Below, one piece after another: positions 1-8,990 of a DNA stretch of 37,535 nucleotides (positions within the stretch are counted from its first letter, which is position 1; every line of letters begins with the position of its first letter). Source of the stretch: Fibrobacterota bacterium (lineage in GTDB: Bacteria; Fibrobacterota; Fibrobacteria; UBA11236); assembly GCA_028287505.1 (NCBI GenBank), contig JAQBPN010000046.1, forward strand, positions 1 to 37,535. Direction: 5' to 3'. The notes beneath the pieces are model-generated. The model searched no databases. It saw only the letters and a list, made by a program, of their open reading frames with translations, and was not told the origin of the DNA. Both the position numbers and the translations under genes were made by a program.

Positions 1-2
1 TC

Positions 3-2024
3 GGCATCCTGGACAAGGAGGCGATCGTCTCCATCAACGCGGACGCGCCCGGCTACAATCCCTTCCTGACCCTGAAGGATTCCGCCGTGTTCCCGGACTC
101 CCTGTCCCTGGCCAAGACCCAGAAGATCAATTTCGTGACCGCGTTCAAGAAAGGCGCCTTCCGCAATCTGCGCTTCGCGGGCGATACCCTGTTCTATTCG
201 TCCAACGCGCTGGACAGCGCCTACAGCGTGTACGATGTCTACGCCAAACTTCCGGGGGATTCGGCCGTATACCGGGCTACGCACGTGGCCGGCCAGGCCA
301 TGGAACCGATCACGCATGAGGGAACCTTGTATTACCAGGGCTATCGCAAGCAACAGTTCCGCATCCTCCGCCAGCCTTTGGCGCTGACGCGGACGCAAAC
401 CTTCCTGGGCGCGGGAACGGATTCCCTTCCCATCGCCAAGCCGAAGAAGGAGGATTTCACCAAGGTCTTCGAGACCGGCGAATACACCGGCACCAAGGTG
501 GCCCTGGACATCACGCCCTTCCTGGCGGTGCAGCCCGTCTTCATTTCCGGCAACCGCTCCTACACGGACCTGGCGCTGGGCCTGAACGTGTCTTTCGGCG
601 AGGCCTACGGATCCTGGATGCAATCGGTTTCCGGCGCCATCACCAAGCGGACCAGCCTGGACGCGCCTATGAACTATCAGTTCTCGTACTCCGGGTTCAT
701 TTCCTCCGAATCCATCAAGCACACGAGCTCCTCCTGGCCCGTCAGCCTGTACTACAACGTGTACCATGACGTGGTGCAGTCCAACACGGATGACGTGATC
801 CGAAGCGGCTTCCGCCAAGGGGTGGACACGATTAAGTTCGTGGATGAGGAATTCAGCTATGCCACCTGGAGCCGCTATGCCGCATCCGCCTTCATGCCCC
901 TGCCCTACAACTTCGGAGTGGGCGGCAGCTACTTCTCGCAATACCTGACGGTTGATTTGTCCCAATCCGTCCAGTTCGTCAATCTCCATGAGAACGCCAA
1001 TCCCGTAGTCACCAAACCGGACACTTCGTACATCAACAACCCGCGCCTCAATTTTTACGACGGCGCGCAACAACACCGGAATTTCGAAACCAACCTGGGA
1101 TGGAGCTGGTCCAAAGGCATGCTGGGGACCTTTCTGCCCACGGGCGGCGGCGTTTGGAGCATGGTCCACCACTACTGGGCCACTTATGCATCCACCGCCA
1201 CCGGCGTCGATACCCTGACCATGATAACCCGCGCCCTGGAAGGCAAGCCGACCCCGCAATTGGCGCTGACCCAGAGGGAATTCGACCCGTGGACCCTGGA
1301 CCTGGGCGGCGGCGGCATGTATTCGATCGGTCGCCATATCTCCCTGTTCGCCAACATGGAGGCGGGCGCGTTCCTGAACAAGTACCCCACCTTGTCCGCT
1401 CCCGGCAATATCACGTACGACGGAGAAAACAAGAAGTACGACACCAGCGTTACCCAGGAGCAGGATCCCAATCTCTGGGTCATATCCTATCGCCTGGGGT
1501 ATTACCGCATGTCCGGCTATCCGTACAACTTCAACTACCGCGGCCGCGATATCATGGAAGGTTCATCGTACACCTTCGGCCAGGCCGGCTTCCAAATCCC
1601 CATCAAGACCGGATTGTTCCTGTCCGGCCTGCCCACCACCTCCCTGAAACAGATCATGTTCACCGGCCTGGGGGAATGGGGCACCACCTTGGAGACCCAG
1701 CCCACCCACATCTACCGGAGCCTCCTGAACGGCGAGCAACACCTGTTGCTGGACTACGGCGCGCGGATTTCCGCCAACTTCAAGCTGTACCATCAGATTC
1801 CGTTCTCCATCTTCGCGCAGGTATTCGTGCCCTGGAACCAGCTGCAAGCGGACAATCTCTTCTGGTTCGACTATCCCCATACCGGAGCCTCGGCCCAGGC
1901 GGCGGACGGGAGCTTCGTTCCGGGTCCGGAGCAATTGGCCAACGACGCCGCGGACCGCCAAAACTATATCGATCAGGTCAAACAGCCCCGCTACTTCGTC
2001 GGGTTCAACCTGGGGATTTTCTAA
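3..2024 (+). CDS. Outer-membrane protein with propeller-like segment and C-terminal beta-barrel (5'-partial)
   Basis: The reading frame is open from the first full codon at base 3, so the true start lies outside the window. The first ~110 visible residues read as short beta-propeller blades (phrases such as RFAGDTLFYSSN and EGTLYYQGYRK, like the PD40/TolB-type repeats). The remaining ~530 residues alternate aromatic and polar residues in the way of transmembrane beta-strands and end in phenylalanine (NLGIF), the usual signal for insertion by the BAM machinery. I infer a surface or outer-membrane protein in which a periplasmic propeller precedes a barrel; such proteins are often annotated as WD40-like or surface-antigen proteins. 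Substrate and role are not evident. The next gene starts 49 bases downstream. Confidence 0.6.
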   Translation, partial: GILDKEAIVSINADAPGYNPFLTLKDSAVFPDSLSLAKTQKINFVTAFKKGAFRNLRFAGDTLFYSSNALDSAYSVYDVYAKLPGDSAVYRATHVAGQAMEPITHEGTLYYQGYRKQQFRILRQPLALTRTQTFLGAGTDSLPIAKPKKEDFTKVFETGEYTGTKVALDITPFLAVQPVFISGNRSYTDLALGLNVSFGEAYGSWMQSVSGAITKRTSLDAPMNYQFSYSGFISSESIKHTSSSWPVSLYYNVYHDVVQSNTDDVIRSGFRQGVDTIKFVDEEFSYATWSRYAASAFMPLPYNFGVGGSYFSQYLTVDLSQSVQFVNLHENANPVVTKPDTSYINNPRLNFYDGAQQHRNFETNLGWSWSKGMLGTFLPTGGGVWSMVHHYWATYASTATGVDTLTMITRALEGKPTPQLALTQREFDPWTLDLGGGGMYSIGRHISLFANMEAGAFLNKYPTLSAPGNITYDGENKKYDTSVTQEQDPNLWVISYRLGYYRMSGYPYNFNYRGRDIMEGSSYTFGQAGFQIPIKTGLFLSGLPTTSLKQIMFTGLGEWGTTLETQPTHIYRSLLNGEQHLLLDYGARISANFKLYHQIPFSIFAQVFVPWNQLQADNLFWFDYPHTGASAQAADGSFVPGPEQLANDAADRQNYIDQVKQPRYFVGFNLGIF

Positions 2025-2073
2025 ACGATCAGGAAGCCGGATCCCTGCATCCGGCGATTTAAGGATTCAAGCC

Positions 2074-3309
2074 ATGAAGAACCCAGGATTCACCACCACC
2101 AGCATCCACTCCGACCGCTTGGGCAAGCCCGAACACGGATCGCTGCATAAACCCATCCACACGTCCATCGCCTTCGGCTACGAGAAGGCCGAGGACCTGG
2201 CCGCGGTTTTCCAAGGCACAGCCAAGGGCTACGCCTATGCGCGCCAGGCAAATCCCACCGTCTCCGCGCTAGAGCTTAAGATCACGGCCATGGAGCAGGG
2301 AGTGGCCAGCGTCTGCTTCTCCACCGGCATGGCCGCCATGGCCGCCGCATTCACCGCCCTGTTGCGCAAGGGCGATCATATCATTTCCAGCTCGTTCCTG
2401 TTCGGCAATACCAACAGTCTCCTGAACACCCTGGCCGGAATCGGCATCGACGTGACCTTCGTGGACGCCACGGACGCGCAGCGCGTGGAGGAGGCGATCA
2501 AGCCTGCGACCCGCATGGTGCTGGTGGAAACCATCGCCAATCCCGCCACCCAGGTGGCGGACATGGCCCGCATCGGGGCCATCTGCCAGGCCAAGGGCCT
2601 CATCTACGTGGTCGACAATACCCTCACTTCCCCGTATCTGTTCCTGCCCAAGAGCGTCAAAGCCTCCCTTTCCATCAACTCCCTCTCCAAGTATTTCGGC
2701 GGGCACGGCAACGCCTTGGGCGGCAGCGTGACGGACACGGGATTGTTCGATTGGGCCGCCTTTCCCAACATCCTGGACATCTACAAGGTCCCGCCCACCC
2801 ATCCGACCATGTACGCGATGTTGCAGCTCCGCAAGAAGGGCTTGCGGGATTTCGGCGGAACCCTGGCGCCGGAGGCGGCGCACGTGCTCTCGGTGGGATC
2901 GGAAACCCTCGCGCTGCGCATGGACCGGGCCTGCGGCAACGCCTCGCGCATCGCCCTGTTCCTGTCCACCCATCGGCGGGTGAAGGCCGTGCACTATCCG
3001 GGCCTCAATTCCCATCCCCAGAACTCCCTGGCCAAAGAGCTCTTCAAGCGGCCCGGCGCCCTGTTGAGCTTCGTGCTGGCGGACAGCGTCGATCCCTTCG
3101 CCTAAATCAACCGCCTCAGGCTGGCCATCTGCTCCAGCAATCTGGGGGACAACCGCACCCTGATTATCCCCGTAGCCCAGACCATCTTTTACGAAATGGG
3201 ACCGGCCCGGCGCGCCAGCATGGGCATCGAGGACGGAATGATCCGCCTGTCGGTGGGCATCGAAGACGCGGAAGACCTGCTGGAGGATTTCGGCCAGGCC
3301 CTAGGCTAG
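2074..3309 (+). pseudogene. Cys/Met-metabolism PLP enzyme (cystathionine gamma-synthase / O-acetylhomoserine sulfhydrylase type), interrupted by in-frame TAA
   Basis: The product belongs to the trans-sulfuration PLP family. It shows the YAYARQANPT segment (residues 53-62) that contacts the cofactor phosphate, the cofactor-ring aspartate in DNT (D181), and the Schiff-base lysine in SLSKYFGGHGNALGG (K206). A TAA at 3103-3105 stops translation after 343 residues. The same frame then continues for 67 sense codons with the expected family C-terminus (SSNLGDNRTLIIP and IRLSVGIEDAEDLLEDF) up to TAG at 3307-3309. The combined 411 codons match a normal family length of about 380-420. The lost part includes the arginine-containing substrate carboxylate site, so the shortened protein is probably inactive. 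The exact substrate cannot be assigned. A sequencing or assembly error at one codon is the main alternative. The stop lies 1 base from the stop of the convergent prepilin gene. Confidence 0.8.
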
Positions 3310-3310
3310 G

Positions 3311-3727
3311 CTAGTCCTGAGGCTTGAACACGATGGTCGTGAACGTCTTGTTCACGTCGCCGCCCGCCTTGCTCTTGAAACGCGTCAGCAAGGTCAGGTA
3401 GCGCAGGGAACTGGTGTCCAGGCCTCCGAAATCGGAAACGTCCGAGGGAAGCACCCCGCGCGCCGTGGCCGATACCGTGACCGTGGGTCCCTGGGAATGG
3501 CCCATGGGGGTGCCCAAGAGGCGGGAAACCGAGTCCAGGGAAAGCAGTTGGATGTTCTCCAGCACTTCCCGCGTGGCGGTGGCGGCGTCGCCGTAGGCCT
3601 TGGAACGCAACTGCCCGGTTACCGAGGTTTTCGAGGCGGCGGCCAGGATGGACCCGGCTATCCCTAAGATGACGACGGCGATTGCCACTTCCAAAAGGCT
3701 GATGCCGGTTTGCGATCTGGCTTTCAT
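3311..3727 (-). CDS. Type IV pilin-like / pseudopilin protein (prepilin N-terminal methylation motif)
   Basis: Starting at the ATG at 3727 the protein is 138 residues and begins MKARSQTGISLLEVAIAVVI: a short basic leader, the glycine at the prepilin peptidase cleavage site, and glutamate at position +5 of the mature protein, followed by one hydrophobic helix. This is the class III signal of type IV pilins and type II secretion pseudopilins. The start was chosen because the leader then has the normal length and AGGGAG lies 4 bases before the ATG; a longer upstream open frame has no pilin-like content. The rest is a small globular domain with no family I recognise. It follows the PilX-like gene by 47 bases on the same strand and is likely co-transcribed, so a minor pilin role (PilV- or GspI-like) is plausible. 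Confidence 0.75.
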   Translation of the reverse strand: MKARSQTGISLLEVAIAVVILGIAGSILAAASKTSVTGQLRSKAYGDAATATREVLENIQLLSLDSVSRLLGTPMGHSQGPTVTVSATARGVLPSDVSDFGGLDTSSLRYLTLLTRFKSKAGGDVNKTFTTIVFKPQD

Positions 3728-3774
3728 AGTGCTCCCTGGAAAAGGTCCCTGGCCTCGATAGGTAAAGGCGCGTA

Positions 3775-5514
3775 TCAGTACCGCGAAATCTCCCACGTGT
3801 TCAACTTGGGCGAAACCAGCCGGGGCGTGCCCGGAGGCATGTTTTCCATCTTCTTGTACATCGCGTCGAAATTCCACGGCCGGACCGGAGGCGTGTAGAA
3901 TGCCGTGGAATAGGCCCCCGTGGAGGTCCGCGAGGACCACAGGCATACCGTGGATCCCGAATAATGGAATGGGACGCCGCCCCAATCCTCGGTGAAATGG
4001 ATCAGGTTCTGGTAGCCTCCCTGCCCCGTCCAGCTTCCGTTGCGCTCGGTCATGCCCGCCATCACGCAGCTATTGAGGATGGTCACGGCGTCCGCTTTCT
4101 TGGATTTGATGGAGGGCCCGCCCTTGGCCTGGGCCTTGGCGAACAGGGCGCCGTCCCATTCGTTGGAAAGCTGGGTGAAGAAGTCGGACACCAGGGAGGC
4201 GGGATACGGGCTCTTGATTCCGCCCGGCAATACGTAGGAGGAATCCACGTTGAAGTCCCCCCAGTTGTACAGGCGGGAATTGCTGACGATGGTCAGGGGC
4301 CGCTTCAGGGATTTCCCGTTGTACAGGAAGAATCCGCCCGCGTCCTTGCCTCCCTGGGCCGCGTCGATGAAGCTGTCGTAAAGGTATACGATGGAATCCC
4401 CCGGGCGCTGCTGCAGGGCCGCCACGTCGATGGGCAGCAGGCGTACGGTGATGTCTTCCTGGGAATTCCAGAATGCGACCCGGACCCCGCCCGCATCCTT
4501 CAGGACCTTGGGCCCGGCGATGCCGACCGGCTCCTTGGCCAGGGAGACGGAGGCCAGAGTGTTGTCGAGCCATCCACCCTTGTAGATCAGGTTCGCGCGC
4601 CAGGCGTATTTCTGGCGGCGCAATTCATCTCCGTCCGAATAGCCGTCCCGCCACTCGATGAGGGCCCGGGGGTTGGTGAGGCCTTTCACGGGCAGGTCCA
4701 AGCGGTCCACGTGGCCGCATCCGCCCGCCCGGTACCCGTAGGCCACCCGGTGGTTCTTCTGCCAGGCGTCCCAGGAAGGAATCAATTCGTGCAGGGGACG
4801 GTGGACCGGGTTGGAAAAGGCCATGGGCGCATCCGGACCGGAGCCGTCCATCAAAGGGAACGCCTCCCAGGAGGGCGATCCGTCCTTGGAGAACTGCCCC
4901 GTGATCACGGTGGCGGAAGTCACCCAATCGTACATCCTCAGGTTGTTCTGGCTGGGGAAGATCCGCAAGGTGTCGTTCGAGTGGATCCGGCCGGTGATGT
5001 CCATGTCCGCCCCGGGATATAGCTCCAGCACCTGATCGAAGAACACGGCGAACTGGAAAATGGGGACTTCCTGGAAGCTCACGTTCTCGTTCAGGGTCAC
5101 CGACTGGCTCTCCCCTTCCCGGCAGGATACGCCGATGTCCACGTCCGTCCTGGCCACCTCCAGCCCGTAGCAATTGGTCTCCCGGCCTTCCTGCGGGGCC
5201 GCGTAGGAAGTGGCGCAGGCCATGGATTTGCCGGGGTTGTGATCCGCGCATTCGCAGGATTCGCCGCGTTGGGTAACGTGTCCGTTACCTTCGAGGGTGC
5301 GATTGGTCGCGTTGACCGCCACCGCCGCGCATTGTTCGGCGCAGAGCCGCGTCTGCAGGGAGTTCAGTTGCGCTCCCGCGATGCGCATGGAAACCTTGGA
5401 TCGGCTGATGGAGCGGAAAGTGAGCGCGGAGATGCCCACCAGGACCACGGGAACCAGCAGCAGCATGTATCCATGCTGGCGCTTAAGGCTTGAAAGGTCC
5501 GAAAACACCTTCAC
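3775..5514 (-). CDS. Large PilX-like membrane-anchored protein, cysteine-rich
   Basis: About 579 residues. The N-terminus (SLKRQHGYMLLLVPVVLVGISALTF) has a short basic stretch and one hydrophobic helix near residues 17-36, resembling the PilX-type type IV pilus assembly proteins, which lack the normal pilin cleavage motif. The helix is followed by several cysteines (LCAEQC, CECADH, then more singly), then a long exported region with phrases such as MDITGRIHSNDTLRIFPSQ that recall the polymer-forming or placeholder domains of PilX-like proteins. Start: a GTG at 5514 has GGGAGG spaced 5 bases; the GTG six bases further upstream would overlap that ribosome site. A perfect TATAAT lies at 5548-5543 on this strand. 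With the downstream prepilin gene it forms a two-gene unit. Function is inferred from layout and the N-terminus only. Confidence 0.6.
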   Translation of the reverse strand: MKVFSDLSSLKRQHGYMLLLVPVVLVGISALTFRSISRSKVSMRIAGAQLNSLQTRLCAEQCAAVAVNATNRTLEGNGHVTQRGESCECADHNPGKSMACATSYAAPQEGRETNCYGLEVARTDVDIGVSCREGESQSVTLNENVSFQEVPIFQFAVFFDQVLELYPGADMDITGRIHSNDTLRIFPSQNNLRMYDWVTSATVITGQFSKDGSPSWEAFPLMDGSGPDAPMAFSNPVHRPLHELIPSWDAWQKNHRVAYGYRAGGCGHVDRLDLPVKGLTNPRALIEWRDGYSDGDELRRQKYAWRANLIYKGGWLDNTLASVSLAKEPVGIAGPKVLKDAGGVRVAFWNSQEDITVRLLPIDVAALQQRPGDSIVYLYDSFIDAAQGGKDAGGFFLYNGKSLKRPLTIVSNSRLYNWGDFNVDSSYVLPGGIKSPYPASLVSDFFTQLSNEWDGALFAKAQAKGGPSIKSKKADAVTILNSCVMAGMTERNGSWTGQGGYQNLIHFTEDWGGVPFHYSGSTVCLWSSRTSTGAYSTAFYTPPVRPWNFDAMYKKMENMPPGTPRLVSPKLNTWEISRY

Positions 5515-5542
5515 AAACACCTCCCGGTTGGCGGATGTTCCT

Positions 5543-5548
5543 ATTATA
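5543..5548 (-). promoter_or_regulatory. -10 hexamer for the PilX-like/prepilin pair
   Basis: TATAAT reads on the minus strand about 29 bases before the GTG start. A TTGGAT stands 19 bases further upstream, which is a weak, over-spaced -35. The match to the -10 consensus is exact, but the assignment rests on that hexamer alone. Confidence 0.4.
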
Positions 5549-5629
5549 AAACCCTATGAAAACCGATATCCAAGAGCCATCTCGATCTTTATCGGCCCCT
5601 TTGGCCCCGCGCAGGGCTGGTACTTTCCC

Positions 5630-5650
5630 GTTAAAATTGGCATTTTTAAC
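5630..5650 (+). promoter_or_regulatory. Inverted repeat in the glyQS leader
   Basis: GTTAAAA and TTTTAAC form perfect 7-base arms around a 7-base loop, ending 15 bases before the GGAGG ribosome site (5665-5669) of the glycyl-tRNA synthetase gene. It could be an operator or a leader hairpin. No T-box elements (specifier loop or the AGGGTGG antiterminator motif) are visible in this 150-base gap. Confidence 0.3.
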
Positions 5651-5673
5651 GACTTAGCCCCTCCGGAGGTTGG

Positions 5674-8600
5674 ATGCATTTTCAGGACCTGGTTTTGACC
5701 CTTCAGAAATATTGGAGCAGCCGCGGCTGTCTCCTCGCGCAGCCGTACGACGTGGAGAAGGGGGCGGCCACCTTCAACCCGTCCACCTTCCTGCGCTCCC
5801 TGGGTCCGGAGCCCTTCGACGCCGCTTTCATCGAGCCCTGCCGCCGCCCCAAGGACGGCCGCTACGGGGAGAATCCCAACCGGGGCCAGCACTATTACCA
5901 GTTCCAGGTGGTTCTGAAGCCCAGTCCCCTGGATATCCTGGACCTGTACATCGGGTCCCTGAAGGAAATCGGCATCAAACCGGAAGAGCACGACATCCGC
6001 TTCGTCCACGACGATTGGGAATCCCCCACCCTGGGCGCTTGGGGCCTGGGCTGGGAAGTCTGGCTGGACGGCATGGAAATCACCCAGTTCACGTATTTCC
6101 AGCAGGTCGGCGGCTTCGATCTGTCCCCGATCATGGGCGAAATCACCTACGGCCTCGAGCGCATCTGCATGTACCTGCAGAAAAAGAACAACATGTTCGA
6201 GCTGCAGTACAATGACCGGTTCACCTACGGGGACATCTACCACCAGAATGAGGTCCAGTTCTCCAAGCACAATTTCGAATTGGCGGACGTGGACGCGCAG
6301 CTCAAGCTGTTCAACGCCTATGAGGCCGAATGCCGCCGCATGTGCGAAGCCGGCGTGCCCGCCCCGGCCCTGGATTACTGCCTCAAAGCCAGCCATGCCT
6401 TCAATCTGCTGGACGCCCGCGGGGCCATTTCCGTGAACGAACGCCAGGGATACATCCTCCGCGTGCGCACCCTGGCCAAGGCCGTGGCCGAAGCCTGGAT
6501 GAAGAACCGCGAGGACCTTGGGTATCCCCTGCTGGCCCGGGCCCGTCCCGCCATGGCCGGCCTGGCCGCGCCCGCCGCTACCGGCCCATCCGGAGCTGCG
6601 CCTTCCGCTTCCGGAGCCATTTCCGGAGCCTTGCCGGAACGCGCCCCGCTTCTGATCGAACTGGGCGTGGAGGAAATGCCCGCGCGCGTCTTCGGTCCCT
6701 TGCTGCGCGAGCTCCCCACCCTGCTGAACAAACATCTGGAGCCCACCCAGTTGCAGGCCCAGGACATCAGGATTTTCGTCACCCCGCGCCGGATCGCCAT
6801 CTCCGTGGGTTCCATCCTCACCCGCCAGCCGGACCTGAAGCTGGAATTGAAGGGCCCGCCCGCCAATCTGGCCAAGGACGCCCAAGGCAATTGGACCAAA
6901 GCCGCCCTCGCCTTCGCCCAGAAGGCCGGGCTCGATCCTGCCAAACTGGAGTTCCGGACAATCGGCGGCGGGGAATACCTGTTCGCCCAGGCGGACAAAA
7001 AGGGCCAAAGCGCCCTGGACCTGCTGTCCGAACTGTTCCCCAAGATCTTCTCGGAAATCCACTGGTACAAGACCATGCGCTGGGGCGACGGCAAGGTCAC
7101 GCCTTTCGTCCGGCCCGTCATCTGGCTGGCCGCCCTCTTGGGCGACCGGGTGATCCCCATGACCTTCGCCGGAATCGTTTCCGGCAACCACAGCCGCGGC
7201 CACCGCTTTTTGCATAACCGCAGCATCCCGGTGCCCGCCGCGCGGGAAGGCTATCTGGACGCCCTCCGCAAGGCGGACGTTTTCGCCGACCAGGAAGAGC
7301 GCAAAGCCCTGATCCGCAAGCTTACCGAAGCCGCCGCCGCCAAGGCCGGCCTGCACTGGCGCAAGGACGAGGAGTTGCTGGAAACGGTGACCTTCCTGGT
7401 GGAATACGCCGTGCCGGTGCTAGGCGGATTCGAAGAACGGCTTTTGGAAGTGCCCGAAGAGGTGCTGGTCTCGGAAATGCGCGAGCATCAGAAATACTTC
7501 GCCATGGAAAAGCCGGACGGCCGGCTCGCCAATGCCTTCGTGACCATCTCCAACATGCGCTGCGCGGATTTCAACCTGGTGAAGGAGGGCAACGAGAAGG
7601 TGCTGCGGGCCCGCTTCTCGGACGCTGAATTCTTCCTCAAGGAAGACCGGCTGCGCAAGCTGGAAACCCGCGGCAAGGATCTGGAAAAGGTGACCTTCAC
7701 CGCCGACCTGGGGCCGGAAGGCACCTTGGCGAAGAAAGTCGCCCGCGCCCGCATGCTCACCGCCTATATGGGCGCGCTATTGCTGAAGCTCGACGAATCC
7801 CGCTGGGAGCGGGCCGTCCGCATCGCCAGCCTGGCCAAATGCGATCTCACCACCAACATGGTGGGCGAGTTCCCGGAACTGCAAGGCATCATGGGCCGCT
7901 ACTACGCAATCGCCGAAGGCATGGATCCGATCGTCGCCGACGGCATCCGCGACCAGTACCTGCCCCGTAACGCCGACGATACCTTTCCCGGCAGCGACGA
8001 AGCGGCCCTGGCCGGCCTGGCCGATCGGCTCGACACCCTGATCAGCATGTTCGCCAAGGGCAAGGCGCCCACAGGCTCCTCCGACCCGTACGCCCTGCGC
8101 CGCGCATGCTGGTCCAGCATCGCCCTGATCGTCAACCGCGGCTTCCGCATGGACATCGGGGAAGTGTTGCGGTACGCCATCGCGGAGTTCTACCAGCCCA
8201 TCCTGAAGCCGGGGGAAACCGACGGCCTGGCGGAAAAGCTGCTGGAGTTCTTCCTCGGCCGCGCCAAAAACCTTTTTCAGGAAGCGCCCCGCCCCGGCCT
8301 GCCCGGCGGCTTCGCCAAAGACACCATCGAAGCGGCGGCCCTTTCCAAAGCCGGCTGGCGCGACTTCACGGATCTGGTGGCCCGCCTCCAAGCCCTGCAG
8401 GCCTTCCGCGAGCGACCCACCTTCGCCCAGGCCGCGGAAACCTTCAAGCGCGTTTCCAACATCCTGGATCCCAAGGTGGACGGCGAACTGGACGCCAAGG
8501 CCCTAAAACTCCCGGCGGAAATCCAATTGCTGGCCGGCGTCACCAAAGCGGAAGCGGAGGTCCGCAAGGGCCTGGCCGCCAAGCGCTATGGAGACGTGCT

Positions 8601-8760
8601 GGAGGCCGTGGGAACCCTGCGCGGGGACGTGGCGGCCCTGTTCGACGCGGCCATGGTCAACGATCCGGATCCGGAACTGAAGCGTCAGCGGCATCTGCTT
8701 CTGCGCCGGGTACGGGACCTGGTGGGTGAAATCGCCGACTTCTCAGCGATTCAATCGTAG
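5674..8760 (+). CDS. glyQS: Glycyl-tRNA synthetase, alpha and beta subunits fused
   Basis: Charges tRNA-Gly with glycine in the cytoplasm. Residues 1-290 are a complete GlyQ alpha subunit (class II catalytic core; [65 protein letters not shown]). A ~30-residue Ala/Pro/Gly/Ser linker follows (about 291-322). Residues ~323-1028 are a complete GlyS beta subunit starting [13 protein letters not shown], with the tRNA-recognition and C-terminal DALR-like anticodon-binding regions. Most bacteria with this enzyme type encode the two chains as separate genes; fusion is known in Chlamydia and a few other lineages. Start: GGAGG ends 4 bases before the ATG. The gene stands alone and converges on cpoB across a strong bidirectional terminator. 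Confidence 0.96.
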   Translation: MHFQDLVLTLQKYWSSRGCLLAQPYDVEKGAATFNPSTFLRSLGPEPFDAAFIEPCRRPKDGRYGENPNRGQHYYQFQVVLKPSPLDILDLYIGSLKEIGIKPEEHDIRFVHDDWESPTLGAWGLGWEVWLDGMEITQFTYFQQVGGFDLSPIMGEITYGLERICMYLQKKNNMFELQYNDRFTYGDIYHQNEVQFSKHNFELADVDAQLKLFNAYEAECRRMCEAGVPAPALDYCLKASHAFNLLDARGAISVNERQGYILRVRTLAKAVAEAWMKNREDLGYPLLARARPAMAGLAAPAATGPSGAAPSASGAISGALPERAPLLIELGVEEMPARVFGPLLRELPTLLNKHLEPTQLQAQDIRIFVTPRRIAISVGSILTRQPDLKLELKGPPANLAKDAQGNWTKAALAFAQKAGLDPAKLEFRTIGGGEYLFAQADKKGQSALDLLSELFPKIFSEIHWYKTMRWGDGKVTPFVRPVIWLAALLGDRVIPMTFAGIVSGNHSRGHRFLHNRSIPVPAAREGYLDALRKADVFADQEERKALIRKLTEAAAAKAGLHWRKDEELLETVTFLVEYAVPVLGGFEERLLEVPEEVLVSEMREHQKYFAMEKPDGRLANAFVTISNMRCADFNLVKEGNEKVLRARFSDAEFFLKEDRLRKLETRGKDLEKVTFTADLGPEGTLAKKVARARMLTAYMGALLLKLDESRWERAVRIASLAKCDLTTNMVGEFPELQGIMGRYYAIAEGMDPIVADGIRDQYLPRNADDTFPGSDEAALAGLADRLDTLISMFAKGKAPTGSSDPYALRRACWSSIALIVNRGFRMDIGEVLRYAIAEFYQPILKPGETDGLAEKLLEFFLGRAKNLFQEAPRPGLPGGFAKDTIEAAALSKAGWRDFTDLVARLQALQAFRERPTFAQAAETFKRVSNILDPKVDGELDAKALKLPAEIQLLAGVTKAEAEVRKGLAAKRYGDVLEAVGTLRGDVAALFDAAMVNDPDPELKRQRHLLLRRVRDLVGEIADFSAIQS

Positions 8761-8796
8761 TGGTCTCAGGTGGGTCCCGGAGGTGGTCCGTCGGAT

Positions 8797-8929
8797 GACG
8801 GGCGTCGGGCGAAAGAAAAAGAGCCAGGGGGATAACCTCCTGGCTTTTTCTTTACGCCCGACGCCAAGGCGCCAAGCAACATTTAATCAATTGTTAAACG
8901 GGGACGCGCCGGTCGCCCGACGCCCGACG
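8797..8929. repeat. Inverted GGGCGTC heptamer repeats around the glyQS/cpoB terminator
   Basis: GACGGGCGTCGGGCG at 8797-8811 faces CGCCCGACGCC at 8855-8865 and a longer copy CGCCCGACGCCCGACG at 8914-8929. The unit is a heptamer (GGGCGTC) read in opposite directions on the two sides. The same heptamer in the same inverted layout recurs at 37441-37535. Between the two right-hand copies there is only AT-rich sequence with no gene. Confidence 0.7.
8801..8865 (+). terminator. Long bidirectional terminator between glyQS and cpoB
   Basis: A-rich arm AAAGAAAAA plus GCCAGG (8812-8828) pairs with CCTGGC plus TTTTTCTTT (8839-8853), leaving a two-base bulge. Outside this, an 11-base GC arm at 8801-8811 pairs with 8855-8865 across a single bulged A. 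The U-rich 3' side works for glyQS, and the complementary strand gives a U-rich tail for cpoB, so it can end both convergent units. The outer GC arms are copies of the GGGCGTC heptamer described under findings. Confidence 0.75.
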
Positions 8930-8990
8930 AAATGCTGTTAAAAAGCCCCAACCTTTGCAGGTTCGCACTCTTCAGGCAAAAGCAGCTTTT

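Noticed and set aside
2074-3309. Selenocysteine or pyrrolysine at the in-frame stop
   Set aside because: The codon is TAA, which is not used for either, and no stem-loop follows it.
5521-5673. T-box riboswitch before the glycyl-tRNA synthetase
   Set aside because: No specifier stem, no AGGGTGG antiterminator motif and too little space.
5554-7356. A 600-codon open frame opposite to glyQS
   Set aside because: Antisense to a conserved gene and only a shadow of its codon bias; no family features.
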